Positions 8,378-16,896 of a DNA stretch of 64,000 bases are shown piece after piece. The notes under the pieces were generated by a model. The model ran no database searches, was not told where the DNA came from, and was given only the letters and a program-made list of their open reading frames with translations. Source of the stretch: Paraburkholderia caledonica NBRC 102488 (lineage in GTDB: Bacteria; Pseudomonadota; Gammaproteobacteria; Burkholderiales; Burkholderiaceae); NCBI RefSeq assembly GCF_000685095.1, contig NZ_BAYE01000005.1, positions 186,001 to 250,000 on the forward strand, in the 5' to 3' direction. A program made the translations under genes and the position numbers. Position 1 is the stretch's first letter. The number at the start of each line of letters is the position of its first letter.

Positions 8378-9139
8378 TCATTTTCCGAGAACGGCGAGCG
8401 CTTCGCGCATTGGAGTCAGCGAAACGCGAACGACGCCATTAAGCGGCGAGTTCAGTTCCAGGATCAGAAATATCGCCCCGGATGTCGACAAGGCACACAC
8501 GAGCAACACAGCGATAGTCGTGCCGTTGCGGGGGGCGTACAAACCAAACGTCCCAAAAATGGCGACCAACCAAAACACCAAGGCTACGAGAAGCGGCATG
8601 GGAAGAGGAACTTTTTCCTTCAGTATCGCCAGCCAGCGCGTAGCGAACACTTCATCAACAAGCAGGAGTGCACGCGTCTTGAGCTCGCGTTGCATAGCGT
8701 TCTGTGGCGAAAGCCCCTCTACCATCCGCTGTATGTCTTCGACCCGGTGGGCAGTTTCTGGATTGTCGATTTTCGCCAGTCGGGAAGGATCATCGGAAGC
8801 AAGTGTATCGATCGTCGCCGCGTAGCTTCGCCTGAGCGCTTCACGGATCGGTTGCGTTTCCGGTCCGTATTTCGCCAGTACGCGGTCAAGACGGACGACA
8901 TGGGCGGTTGCGTCGATGAGCTCGGTGCTTACAGTATCGAAAGAGGCCTTCGCTGACGAGATCAGCAGCCCAAGTATTAACGCGGCCATGGTCGCGATCA
9001 GACCGGTTGCGAGTCTTACTACAGCTGCCGATTCATCGTTAAGGTGCTGTTTCGGCAGCACGTTACGCAGATACGAGCCAACGCCAACACTGGCAGACGC
9101 GCACGCAAAGACAATGAAGAATATTAAAAGGTCGCTCAT
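8378..9139 (-). CDS. DUF4239-like membrane protein
   Basis: 253-residue integral membrane protein resembling the DUF4239 (bestrophin-like) family. Four hydrophobic helices are visible: residues ~1-22, ~45-62 (LATGLIATMAALILGLLISS), ~183-203 (PLPMPLLVALVFWLVAIFG) and ~212-230. A charged, mostly helical region of about 110 residues lies between the first and second pairs. The start is well supported by GGAGGTAAC immediately upstream of the ATG. It is the first of three leftward envelope genes in a gene-poor stretch. Function is unknown; an ion-channel role is only a family-level guess. Confidence 0.75.
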   Translation of the reverse strand: MSDLLIFFIVFACASASVGVGSYLRNVLPKQHLNDESAAVVRLATGLIATMAALILGLLISSAKASFDTVSTELIDATAHVVRLDRVLAKYGPETQPIREALRRSYAATIDTLASDDPSRLAKIDNPETAHRVEDIQRMVEGLSPQNAMQRELKTRALLLVDEVFATRWLAILKEKVPLPMPLLVALVFWLVAIFGTFGLYAPRNGTTIAVLLVCALSTSGAIFLILELNSPLNGVVRVSLTPMREALAVLGK

Positions 9140-9225
9140 GTTACCTCCGTTCTGTCTCGTCGCCCGCCGGTAGCACTAAGCGATATCTTGCCGGCGGACT
9201 TCGTTAGACCGCCTGTGGCTACCCT

Positions 9226-10215
9226 TCAATGATTGAACCAGCGGTATTGCAATGAAAGAGAGACTGTCTGGAAATTGCCCCCAACGCGTGTTATCAGGCC
9301 GCGCGACCATGCCACCTTCGCCGACCATTGCGCAGCAAGCGGAACTGACAACGTCACGCCGTACCGCACAGTGCTTTGGAGGTCGTGGTCCTCGACACCG
9401 TTTATGCTTGTCCGACCGCCCGCAAAGTACGTCATGTCCGCAGCGAGCCACAATCCAGGACGCCATGTATAGCCGCCGTGCCACTGAAAAACGGGCATTG
9501 GCGCCTGGCTGCGCTGATGGCCTCCAAAAAAGTCATCGTTGTCGGTGAACAGCCATACGCCGGCCGCACCCTCCACGAACCAGTCTCCCAAGGGTTGAGA
9601 CAGTCCCAGCTCCGGCTTGAACGCCCAACGGTTCGATCCCACGTTGATCGCGCGGGATGGCACGTACTGGCCTGTCGGCGCGATGACGAGCAGACTGACG
9701 CCCAGCGTGGTGGTTGGCCGGTGCCGCGCAAATTCTTCCGGCGTAAGTGCAGGACCGCCCAGCAGGTTCATCACGACCCTGAAGGTCGCGTCGCCCAGCC
9801 CCGATCGCCACGCGGTCCCGGGCACACCTTGGACATTACCGCTCAGGTCGGCGTTGCTATACGGTACCGCCAGCGCAAAGCTGGCGGCATGTCCCGCGAT
9901 TCCGAAGGTGTGGGAGTAGCCGAGCAGGTACGTGTTGATTCTCGCGCTCACGTCGGTAATCGGCAGCGTGGGATCGAGCGACACGCCACCGGTCGATCGC
10001 GCATAGCTTGCCACCACGAAATTCGTACCCACAGGAGTCGCCGAATAGGCGCGCGGCTCCATCTCTTGCGCGGAGGTCAGCGTAGGCCAGAGCAGGGCCA
10101 CTCCGGCCGTTGCGTGCCGCAGGCATCTCGCAGTTTGCGTCGCCAGGCCGATAGCCGCTCGACCTCCAGACGCGTCTGCGCGATCGGACATGATCGATAC
10201 CGCCGGCGGGGTCAT
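9226..10215 (-). CDS. Outer-membrane beta-barrel protein (phenol MetA-degradation family-like)
   Basis: 329 residues. The N-terminal part contains an Ala-rich hydrophobic stretch (ATAGVALLWPTLTSAQ) acting as signal peptide, then a long series of alternating hydrophobic/aromatic strands ending in LSLQYRWFNH, which suits an outer-membrane barrel whose last residues include an aromatic. The layout (RAYSATPVGTNFVVASYARS, then repeated strand-turn units) is typical of the Phenol_MetA_deg family, often labelled transporter. I use the ATG at 10215; an ATG at 10191 would give a shorter leader. Neither has a strong ribosome site. The reading frame is open for ~60 codons further upstream, which is probably not coding. 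Physiological role unknown. Confidence 0.75.
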   Translation of the reverse strand: MTPPAVSIMSDRADASGGRAAIGLATQTARCLRHATAGVALLWPTLTSAQEMEPRAYSATPVGTNFVVASYARSTGGVSLDPTLPITDVSARINTYLLGYSHTFGIAGHAASFALAVPYSNADLSGNVQGVPGTAWRSGLGDATFRVVMNLLGGPALTPEEFARHRPTTTLGVSLLVIAPTGQYVPSRAINVGSNRWAFKPELGLSQPLGDWFVEGAAGVWLFTDNDDFFGGHQRSQAPMPVFQWHGGYTWRPGLWLAADMTYFAGGRTSINGVEDHDLQSTVRYGVTLSVPLAAQWSAKVAWSRGLITRVGGNFQTVSLSLQYRWFNH

Positions 10216-10682
10216 GATTCTCACCACATGACTGAAACGGTTCCGGTGGTCAATGCGAAAGGGCGTTACACGGCGCAATGCGGATTGTGGATGCGTGCAC
10301 CGCCGGCACTTCCACGCCGGACCTCGATGCGATGTACTTCTCTGGCCCCCGTAGTCGTCCCATTGTCGCGCTGACCTCATCTCGCCAACAAGAGCGAGCA
10401 ACAAACACAGCGAACGCGATCTGCCCGTCGAAGCAGATATGCAGAGCCTGCCGGACCGTCGAGAGCGCCCGGTTCGACGTCAGGTTTCAGCGCCTCAAGC
10501 CGATCACTGTCGTCATGCCACACCGACCTGACCAATCGCAGGTCGTACGCCGAGCCAAATCACTTCCAGGTTCCCTCCTGCAGGCAGCACCAACGCATTT
10601 ATCTGTTGCTCGCGTGATGCCCCCTCGGGTCTCGTCGCAGGGGCGGTGAAGTCTTTATCTGCGCGGCCAAATGCGATCCGTC
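10216..10682. other. Intergenic gap between two leftward genes
   Basis: 467 bp with no supported gene. Short open frames are present on both strands but lack ribosome sites and recognisable sequence. I see nothing else except the presumed promoter of the barrel gene. Confidence 0.4.
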
Positions 10683-11390
10683 TCATCTGGGCTTGACGTA
10701 CCGCGCCAGTTCCGGAAAGGCAGATGCCGCCAGATCGTCCAGTAACGGCTTCAACGTGTCCAACGTCATGACCTGCGTACTTGCAACCTGAGCGAGGCGC
10801 TCGCCTGTCCCAATCCGCACCCTCTCCCCCAGCAACTCACCCGTGACGCTGTCCGTTCCCTCGACTTCGATCACGATGAAGGCGCGTTGAGGCGTACCAC
10901 CCGTCGCGGTCCTTATGGCCATCGTGGCCACAAAGGCCATCGGTACGTACTGGTAGGGCTTGAGGCCTTCCCCTTGCGAGGCGACGCTCGTGAACCCGGC
11001 GCGAAGGTGCAGCACGCCCGGCCCCGGCCGATCGACCATCCTGAATCGCTGACTGAGTGACCGCTTAAGCGTGTCATTGGAGTAAGCGAGAATTTGTTGC
11101 AGCGTCTCAGCGCTCACGCGGTCGTTTGGCCTCGGCTCCGGATAGAAGATGAGCGGATCGAGCAATATCGCGTTGTAGTTGGCGGGCGTGAGCTTGGGGC
11201 TCACCCAGGCCCGAATGGTCCTACCCTCGTTGTCCTTGGTCTCCGTCAGACGGGAGTAATCCCTCAGGAAACCGGAATTCTCCGCGACGTTTGCTTCAGA
11301 CCCGGACCCAGACCCCAACCCGCCCGCACATGCTCCCAAGATTACGGCGACCAAAACAACGCCTATCTTGCCTGAAACCGAGTTCTTCAT
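10683..11390 (-). CDS. DUF3313-like lipoprotein
   Basis: 235-residue lipoprotein resembling the DUF3313 family. The signal peptide MKNSVSGKIGVVLVAVILGAC ends in a good lipobox (L-G-A-C), so Cys21 would be lipidated, followed by a Gly/Ser-rich linker. The mature part contains the family-like segments RDYSRLTE, YNAILLDPLIFYP and the YVPMAFVATMA stretch, and ends at FPELARYVKPR. I chose the ATG at 11390 because GAGGTC lies just upstream and the signal peptide starts there; an open frame extends another 41 codons upstream. The mature protein is expected in the periplasm or on the outer-membrane inner face. Function unknown. Confidence 0.8.
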   Translation of the reverse strand: MKNSVSGKIGVVLVAVILGACAGGLGSGSGSEANVAENSGFLRDYSRLTETKDNEGRTIRAWVSPKLTPANYNAILLDPLIFYPEPRPNDRVSAETLQQILAYSNDTLKRSLSQRFRMVDRPGPGVLHLRAGFTSVASQGEGLKPYQYVPMAFVATMAIRTATGGTPQRAFIVIEVEGTDSVTGELLGERVRIGTGERLAQVASTQVMTLDTLKPLLDDLAASAFPELARYVKPR

Positions 11391-11635
11391 TCTGACCTCC
11401 TCAATGTCGTTCAACTTCGGGTTGAATCGCATGTTGTTACCGCACCGTCCGAATAGCGGTAAAGTCATGCAAAGTACGCGCATAGCTGAAGTAAGACCCA
11501 TCGATAGACTCAATCTTGTCGATGCTCCCGAAGCGTGAACCGCCGTCCCCTACGGTCAGTATCAACTGCTGGAGGCAAGGCTTGGCGCCCGGATGCATCG
11601 GCTACCTTTAGGGACCATAGGTCACAGACGCATAT

Positions 11636-11665
11636 GCTCATATCGGACCTTGGTCCGATATGAGC
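11636..11665. repeat. 30-bp near-perfect palindrome
   Basis: GCTCATATCGGACC, TT, GGTCCGATATGAGC: two 14-base arms, perfectly complementary, two-base centre. It lies about 245 bp upstream of the DUF3313 gene. Long enough for an operator, a cruciform or a terminal remnant of a mobile element; there is no T-run for a terminator. Confidence 0.85.
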
Positions 11666-12082
11666 ACGTGAGCGCATCGCTTGTCGTGCATGGTGGCTCG
11701 GTCGGACGTACCGTCGTCACATGAACCGTCTCGTTTATCCAAGGTTGACGGTTTTCGACTAGGTGGGCTGTCGATTGCTATTTGTAATTATTGGCAGATC
11801 CATGTGAAAGCTTGTGGTGCAAACGGCCGTTGTAACTCGGAAGCGGCCTGTCGGGTCACGCCGGCCCAACCGACCGCAAAGGGTCGGTTTGAGCCGTTCC
11901 GCCACCGCAAGACCTGCATCCGCGAGCACGTCCCTGCCCTGCTGGTCATGTACCAGCAACCAGGCGTCCTTTAATATCAGCCCCAGCGCCCCGCCGTCGA
12001 CTCGCCGAAAGGACAATGCCAGCAGTCACCAATCCAGTCTTTCCACTCTCACGACCCTGGCCCCACTCTCACAAACTCCGCT

Positions 12083-12113
12083 CCCCCACAAACCACCCCT
12101 ACCCCCCACCCCC
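12083..12113 (-). other. Potential G-quadruplex motif on the minus strand
   Basis: Read on the minus strand there are runs of 5, 6, 4 and 5 guanines separated by 1, 2 and 8 bases within 31 bp. The surrounding ~90 bp is also almost free of G on the plus strand. It lies about 290 bp upstream of the chemoreceptor gene. Confidence 0.5.
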
Positions 12114-12401
12114 AAGAAAGCGCAACAAGCTCCAAAGAAACTTGCAGAGCATGACGATTAGCTCCCACAAATGATAGAGCTGTTGCCAGCCCGAAACGCG
12201 CGCTAAGGAGTCGTACATCGTTACCGTCGAAAAAAGGGATGGCCGCAGCCGCACGCCTGATTGCGGCTGTCGCGACGCCAAACCGCACATGATAGCGACT
12301 GCGGGATACCCCGTATCAAGTCCGCCGAAAGCCAGCCGTAAACGCATTGAGAAGACGCTGTGCGCCAACCGCCAGCGCCGTTAGCGTCAAAGGAGACGTC
12401 C

Positions 12402-13805
12402 ATGTCGCGTTTCAGCTTTCGCCGGCCGGCCCGCTCCGAGGCGGTGGTCGGTGATATTGCCTCGCAGGCGGGCAAACTGGGTATCGAAATTTGCGATGTG
12501 TCCGGCCACGTCGATGAGGTCGCCGCGCGCGTGCAGCATCAGGCCCAAGTCTGCAAGGCGTTGCGCGAGTCCGCCGCGCAGACGCTCGCGGGCAATCATC
12601 GGATCGCGACTGCTGCGCGAGGCATGCGCGAAGTCTCGGCGCATGCGGCAACCGGCGTGCAGGAATCGCAGGAGACGCTGGAGGCATCGCTCGCCGACAT
12701 CCACGGTCTGGTGGAAGGCGTAACGGTGATCGAAAGCCAGATCGGCGCGCTACGCAGCGCGCTTGCACACGTGAGCCGCGTCTCCGAGGAAATCTCCTTG
12801 ATCGCGCGGCAGACGCATCTGCTCGCGCTGAACGCCGCGATCGAAGCGGCGCGCGCCGGCGAGTCCGGCCGCAGTTTCGCCGTCGTGGCGGCCGAGGTGA
12901 AGAACCTGTCGGCAAAGACCGCGCAGGCAACCGGTCAGATCGAGACGACGCTCGCGCAACTTACGCAGCAGACCGAGCAGTTGATCAACGAAGGCTCAGT
13001 GAACACGGAGCGGGCGCACCGGGTGCGTGAGGGCACGCGCAAGATCGGCGACGTCGTGCATGCGACAGGCGACGCCATCGCGCATCTGAACAACGAGGCC
13101 GAGCAGATCGCGGCATTGACCGGCGAGATCGAAACGCAGTGCGACGGACTCGAGGCGCAAGTGCTCGAAATGGCGACCGGCGTCGAAGATTCGAGCGAGA
13201 ACTTCGTGCAGGCGAAGAATCGTCTCGGCAACTTGCTGGGCGTGTCGGAGACGTTGATCGAGTTGACAGCGGCGGCGGGCGTCGAAACCGCTGACACACG
13301 CTTTATCGAAGCCGTGCAGGAGGCAGCGGCCAAGGTAAGCAAGGTATTCGAGGCGGCTGTCGCGCGCGGCGAGATTTCTCTCGACGATCTTTTCGATCAA
13401 CACTACGTGTCCGTGCCTGGCAGCAATCCGCAGCAGTTCATGACGCGGTTCACGGCTTTTACCGATCGCGTTCTGCCGGCGATTCAGGAGCCGCTACTCG
13501 ATCTCGATCCGCGGGTCGCGTTCTCAGCCGCGATCGACGTGCGCGGTTATCTGCCGACGCACAACCTGAAGTTCTCTTTGCCGCAGCGTGACGACGTCGT
13601 GTGGAATATGGCCAATTGCCGGAACCGGCGCATTTTCAACGACCGGACGGGACTGGCTGCCGGGTCGCATACGAAGAAGTTTTTGCTGCAGACGTATCGG
13701 CGCGATATGGGCGGTGGGGAGTTTGTTTTGATGAAGGATGCGTCGGCGCCGGTTTTTGTGCAGGGGCGGCATTGGGGTGGGGTTAGGATTGGGTATAGGG
13801 TTTAG
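12402..13805 (+). CDS. Soluble methyl-accepting chemotaxis protein with C-terminal sensor region
   Basis: 467-residue chemoreceptor. The signalling-tip sequence is well conserved (EEISLIARQTHLLALNAAIE and the following AARAGESGRSFAVVAAEVKN region, about residues 128-170), flanked by long coiled-coil arms. There is no transmembrane helix or HAMP domain, so it should be cytoplasmic. The last ~150 residues (from about 325) form a globular region with VWNMANCRNRRIFND and a final GRHWGGVRIGYR, resembling C-terminal sensory modules seen in other soluble receptors. The ATG at 12402 follows AGGAGA by 6 bp. It would couple an unidentified cytoplasmic signal to CheA/CheW. No che genes are nearby. Confidence 0.87.
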   Translation: MSRFSFRRPARSEAVVGDIASQAGKLGIEICDVSGHVDEVAARVQHQAQVCKALRESAAQTLAGNHRIATAARGMREVSAHAATGVQESQETLEASLADIHGLVEGVTVIESQIGALRSALAHVSRVSEEISLIARQTHLLALNAAIEAARAGESGRSFAVVAAEVKNLSAKTAQATGQIETTLAQLTQQTEQLINEGSVNTERAHRVREGTRKIGDVVHATGDAIAHLNNEAEQIAALTGEIETQCDGLEAQVLEMATGVEDSSENFVQAKNRLGNLLGVSETLIELTAAAGVETADTRFIEAVQEAAAKVSKVFEAAVARGEISLDDLFDQHYVSVPGSNPQQFMTRFTAFTDRVLPAIQEPLLDLDPRVAFSAAIDVRGYLPTHNLKFSLPQRDDVVWNMANCRNRRIFNDRTGLAAGSHTKKFLLQTYRRDMGGGEFVLMKDASAPVFVQGRHWGGVRIGYRV

Positions 13806-13843
13806 GATTCAGGCGCTTTCGCTTTGTGCTTACCGTTGTTCCG

Positions 13844-13871
13844 GGCCTTTCCTTGTCTTCAAGGAAAGGCC
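13844..13871. terminator. Strong hairpin between convergent genes
   Basis: GGCCTTTCCTTG, loop TCTT, CAAGGAAAGGCC: a perfect 12-bp stem in the 91-bp gap between the chemoreceptor and potI stop codons. No T-run follows on the plus strand; a short one (ATTTTTG) lies beyond the stem on the minus strand. Probably a shared transcript end. Confidence 0.6.
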
Positions 13872-13896
13872 AACAAAAATCAGGCAGCGGCAAACG

Positions 13897-14715
13897 CTAC
13901 ACCGCCACTTGCACCCTCCTCCTCTCCGCTCTTTGCATGAAATAATTAACCGCCACCACGCCAACGGTCACGACGGCGATAAACAGGGTCGCCAACGCAT
14001 TCATCTCGGGATTCAATCCCAACCTCACCCGCGAGAAAACCACGAGCGGCAACGTCGTTGATCCAGGCCCCGACAAAAACGCCGAGAGGACCAGATCGTC
14101 GATCGACAACGTGAACGACAACAGCCACCCCGACACCAGCGCCTGCGAAATCAACGGCAACGTGATCGAGAAAAACACGCGAAGCGGCGTCGCCCCAAGA
14201 TCGAGCGCCGCTTCCTCCAGCGAAGGATGCAACTCCTTCACGCGCGACTGCACAATGATCGCCACGTAGGAAATGCACAGCATCACGTGTCCGATCCAGA
14301 TCGTGAATATGCCGCGCCCGGCCGGCCACCCGAGCCACTTCGCCATTTCGATAAACAGCAACAGCAACGAAATGCCCTGAATCACCTCGGGAATCACCAG
14401 CGGCGCATTGATCATGCCGGTATAGAGCGTGAAGCCGTGAAAACGCCCCATGCGCGCGAGCACGAAGCCCGCCCATGTGCCGATAATCACCGACGCAAAC
14501 GCCGTCAGCACCGCCACCCTCAACGAGAGCCACGCCGCAGCGATCAACTCGTCGTCATGCAATAACGCCGCGTACCAGCGCGTCGAAAAGCGCGTCCATA
14601 CGGTGACCAGTTGCGATTCGTTGAACGAATAGACGATCAGACTGGCAATGGGCACATACAGAAACAGAAAGCCCAACGCCAACGCGGTGAACTGCAAAAT
14701 CCGGTTCGGCTTCAT
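13897..14715 (-). CDS. potI: Putrescine/spermidine ABC transporter permease (PotI/PotC type)
   Basis: 272-residue inner-membrane permease. It has about six hydrophobic helices and the binding-protein-dependent permease (EAA) loop LEEAALDLGATPLRVFFSIT, where the ATPase docks. I start at the ATG at 14715, which overlaps the potH stop codon (TGATG); the frame is open another 27 codons upstream within potH. It is the last gene of potF-potG-potH-potI, all leftward. Sequence features such as SFNESQLVTVWTRFSTRWY match PotI/PotC. The system should import polyamines, with putrescine favoured by similarity to PotFGHI over PotABCD, though the distinction is not certain. Confidence 0.88.
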   Translation of the reverse strand: MKPNRILQFTALALGFLFLYVPIASLIVYSFNESQLVTVWTRFSTRWYAALLHDDELIAAAWLSLRVAVLTAFASVIIGTWAGFVLARMGRFHGFTLYTGMINAPLVIPEVIQGISLLLLFIEMAKWLGWPAGRGIFTIWIGHVMLCISYVAIIVQSRVKELHPSLEEAALDLGATPLRVFFSITLPLISQALVSGWLLSFTLSIDDLVLSAFLSGPGSTTLPLVVFSRVRLGLNPEMNALATLFIAVVTVGVVAVNYFMQRAERRRVQVAV

Positions 14716-15644
14716 CAGCGCCTTTCCTCCATTGCCTTCGCCTGCGCATACTGGAAGAACGCCATTGGCACCAACAGCAGCAGCACCATCGCACACGTCA
14801 CAGCGGAAGCCATCGGCCAGTCCGCATTGTCGAAGAACTCATTCCACATCACGCGGCCGATCATCAGCGTATTCGCGCCGCCCAACAATTCCGGAATCAC
14901 GTACTCGCCCACCGCCGGAATAAACACGAGAAGGCAACCGGCGATGATGCCGTTTTTCGAGAGCGGCAACGTAATTTGCCAGAACGCTTTCCAGGGCTTC
15001 GCGCCGAGGTCATACGCGGCCTCCAGCAAAGTCATGTCCATCTTCACCAGGTGCGCATACAGAGGCATCACGAGAAACGGCAGATACGAATACACCATGC
15101 CGATATAGACGGCGGTATTCGTGTGATACAGCTCGATTGGCGAATGAATCAGACCGATCGACATCAGGAAATTATTCAGCAAGCCGTTGTTCTTCAGAAT
15201 GCCGATCCACGCATAAACGCGAATGAGGAACGACGTCCAGAACGGCAGCATCACGGCCATCATCAGGAGATTGCGGCGCGCCGGATCCGAACGCGCAATG
15301 TAATACGCCATCGGATAGCCGATCAGCAGACACAGCAGCGTCGAGATCGCGGCAACCACCACCGAATTCACGTACGTCGCAAAGTACAGGCTGTCCGTGA
15401 CGAGAAACGCGTAATGCGACAGGTCGAGCTTGAGGTTGATCGCGCCGTCTACGAAGCTCGTCAGTTCGGTGTACGGCGGAATGCCAAGCTGCAGATCGGC
15501 AAAGCTGATCTTGACGACCAGCAGAAACGGCACAAGAAAGAACAGCAGCAGCCAGACGAACGGACCGGCCACGACCGCGGTGCGCCCAGTCAGGTTGAAG
15601 CGCCGCACCGGCCAGTTGACCAACGAATTGAACTGGCGCTTCAT
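14715..15644 (-). CDS. potH: Putrescine ABC transporter permease (PotH/PotB type)
   Basis: 309-residue inner-membrane permease partner of PotI. Six or so hydrophobic helices, beginning with GPFVWLLLFFLVPFLLVVKI, and an EAA loop LEEAYDLGAKPW-like segment (LLEAAYDLGAKPWKAFWQIT). The family-typical MLPFWTSFLIRVYAW segment is present. It overlaps potG by 4 bp upstream (ATGA) and potI by 1 bp downstream, so the three are translationally coupled. Role: forms the membrane channel for polyamine import with PotI. Confidence 0.9.
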   Translation of the reverse strand: MKRQFNSLVNWPVRRFNLTGRTAVVAGPFVWLLLFFLVPFLLVVKISFADLQLGIPPYTELTSFVDGAINLKLDLSHYAFLVTDSLYFATYVNSVVVAAISTLLCLLIGYPMAYYIARSDPARRNLLMMAVMLPFWTSFLIRVYAWIGILKNNGLLNNFLMSIGLIHSPIELYHTNTAVYIGMVYSYLPFLVMPLYAHLVKMDMTLLEAAYDLGAKPWKAFWQITLPLSKNGIIAGCLLVFIPAVGEYVIPELLGGANTLMIGRVMWNEFFDNADWPMASAVTCAMVLLLLVPMAFFQYAQAKAMEERR

Positions 15645-16810
15645 GACGTGAGCACCACACCGGCCGACGCGCTCCAGCGCACATAGACCTCGTCGCCCCA
15701 GGTCGGCGGATCGATCTCGGTGAGCGCGAGGCTCGTTACATTGGCGATCACCGTTTTGCCGCTGTCGAGCTTCACGTGGTACAGCGAATAGCCGCCCATG
15801 TAAGCAATATTGGTGACGACGCCCTTGCCCCAGTTGTACGCGCCCTCAGGCGGCTTACGCGTCAGCGCAATGCGCTCGGGCCGCACGGAAATCGTCACCG
15901 GCATGCCGAGCGGACCGGTAATGCCGTGATTCACATACAGGCGGCAAGTGAGATCGGGCGTTTCGATAAAGACGTGATCGGGCTCGTCTTCGACCGTATG
16001 CCCTTCGAACAGATTCGTCGAGCCGATGAACTCGGCCGAAAAGCGGCTATTCGGATACTCGTACACCTCGTGCGGCGTGCCGAGCTGGACGATCTCCCCT
16101 TCGCTCATCACGGCGAGACGTCCCGCCATCGTCATGGCTTCTTCCTGATCGTGCGTCACCATGATGCAGGTCACGCCGACCGTGTCGAGAATGTTGACGA
16201 GTTCAATCTGCGTGCGTTGGCGGATCTGCTTGTCGAGCGCGGACATCGGCTCGTCGAGCAGCAACAGCTTGGGCCGCTTCACGAGAGAGCGCGCCAGCGC
16301 GACACGTTGCTGCTGTCCGCCCGAAAGCTGATGCGGCTTACGGTTCGCGAAGCGGCCCATCTGCACGAGTTCGAGCGCGGTCTGCACGCGGTCCTTCAAT
16401 TCCGCCTTGGGCACGCCTTCCTGCTTCAGACCAAACGCGACGTTCGATTCGACCGTCATATGCGGAAAAAGCGCATACGACTGAAACATCATGTTGACCG
16501 GCCGGCGATACGGCGGCAATTGCGCAAGGTCCTCGCCGTCGATCAGGATCTTGCCGGAGGTCACGGTCTCGAGTCCGGCCAGCATACGCAGCAACGTGGA
16601 CTTGCCGCAGCCGGAACTGCCGAGCAGCGCGAACAATTCGCCCTTTTTCACCGACAGATTGACCTGCTTGACGGCCACGGTCTCGCCGAATTTTTTCACG
16701 ACGTCGACAATCTGCACGAAGTTGTCGGCTGCGTCGTTCATCGCGGCGTTGCCGCCAGCGGACGGCGCGGCCACCCGGTCCAGCGCGCCCGGCTGCTCAC
16801 TACTCATCAC
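15641..16810 (-). CDS. potG: Polyamine ABC transporter ATP-binding protein
   Basis: 389-residue ATPase of the polyamine importer. Walker A GSSGCGKST, Q-loop MMFQSYALFP, signature LSGGQQQR, Walker B LLLLDEPMSALD and H-loop THDQEE are all intact. The C-terminal ~130 residues form the TOBE regulatory domain (ISVRPERIAL). About 25 extra N-terminal residues precede the conserved start of the domain; an internal ATG (MNDAADNF) could be an alternative start. It is separated from potF by 86 bp containing a hairpin, so its expression is probably lower than that of the binding protein. Confidence 0.9.
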   Translation of the reverse strand: MMSSEQPGALDRVAAPSAGGNAAMNDAADNFVQIVDVVKKFGETVAVKQVNLSVKKGELFALLGSSGCGKSTLLRMLAGLETVTSGKILIDGEDLAQLPPYRRPVNMMFQSYALFPHMTVESNVAFGLKQEGVPKAELKDRVQTALELVQMGRFANRKPHQLSGGQQQRVALARSLVKRPKLLLLDEPMSALDKQIRQRTQIELVNILDTVGVTCIMVTHDQEEAMTMAGRLAVMSEGEIVQLGTPHEVYEYPNSRFSAEFIGSTNLFEGHTVEDEPDHVFIETPDLTCRLYVNHGITGPLGMPVTISVRPERIALTRKPPEGAYNWGKGVVTNIAYMGGYSLYHVKLDSGKTVIANVTSLALTEIDPPTWGDEVYVRWSASAGVVLTS

Positions 16811-16837
16811 AATGCTTTACTCCGGCGTTTGACGAAC

Positions 16838-16863
16838 AAAGCCCCCGGTGGACACCGAGGGCT
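16838..16863 (-). terminator. Attenuating hairpin between potF and potG
   Basis: On the minus strand AAGCCCTCGGTG, TC, CACCGGGGGCTT followed by TG, with one mismatched region in the stem. Its place directly after the binding-protein gene suggests partial termination or mRNA protection that keeps PotF in excess of the membrane components. Confidence 0.55.
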
Positions 16864-16896
16864 TCTTGATGATGCTTACCCATTCACCTGGCCGGG

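Larger units (their letters stand above)
11391..12401. other. 1-kb gene-free gap (palindrome and C-rich tract)
   Basis: The longest stretch without a supported gene. It includes a 30-bp palindrome (11636-11665), a strongly C-rich segment (12030-12115) and lower overall GC than the surroundings. A minus-strand frame of 85 codons (12016-11759, with GGALGLILKDAWLLVHDQQG) has a protein-like composition but no ribosome site and no family I recognise; it may be a decayed gene. The promoter of the chemoreceptor at 12402 should lie near the right end. Confidence 0.5.

Noticed and set aside
11759..12016. 85-codon minus-strand frame (KDAWLLVHDQQG region)
   Set aside because: Protein-like composition but no start signal, no family; mentioned only as a possible decayed gene.
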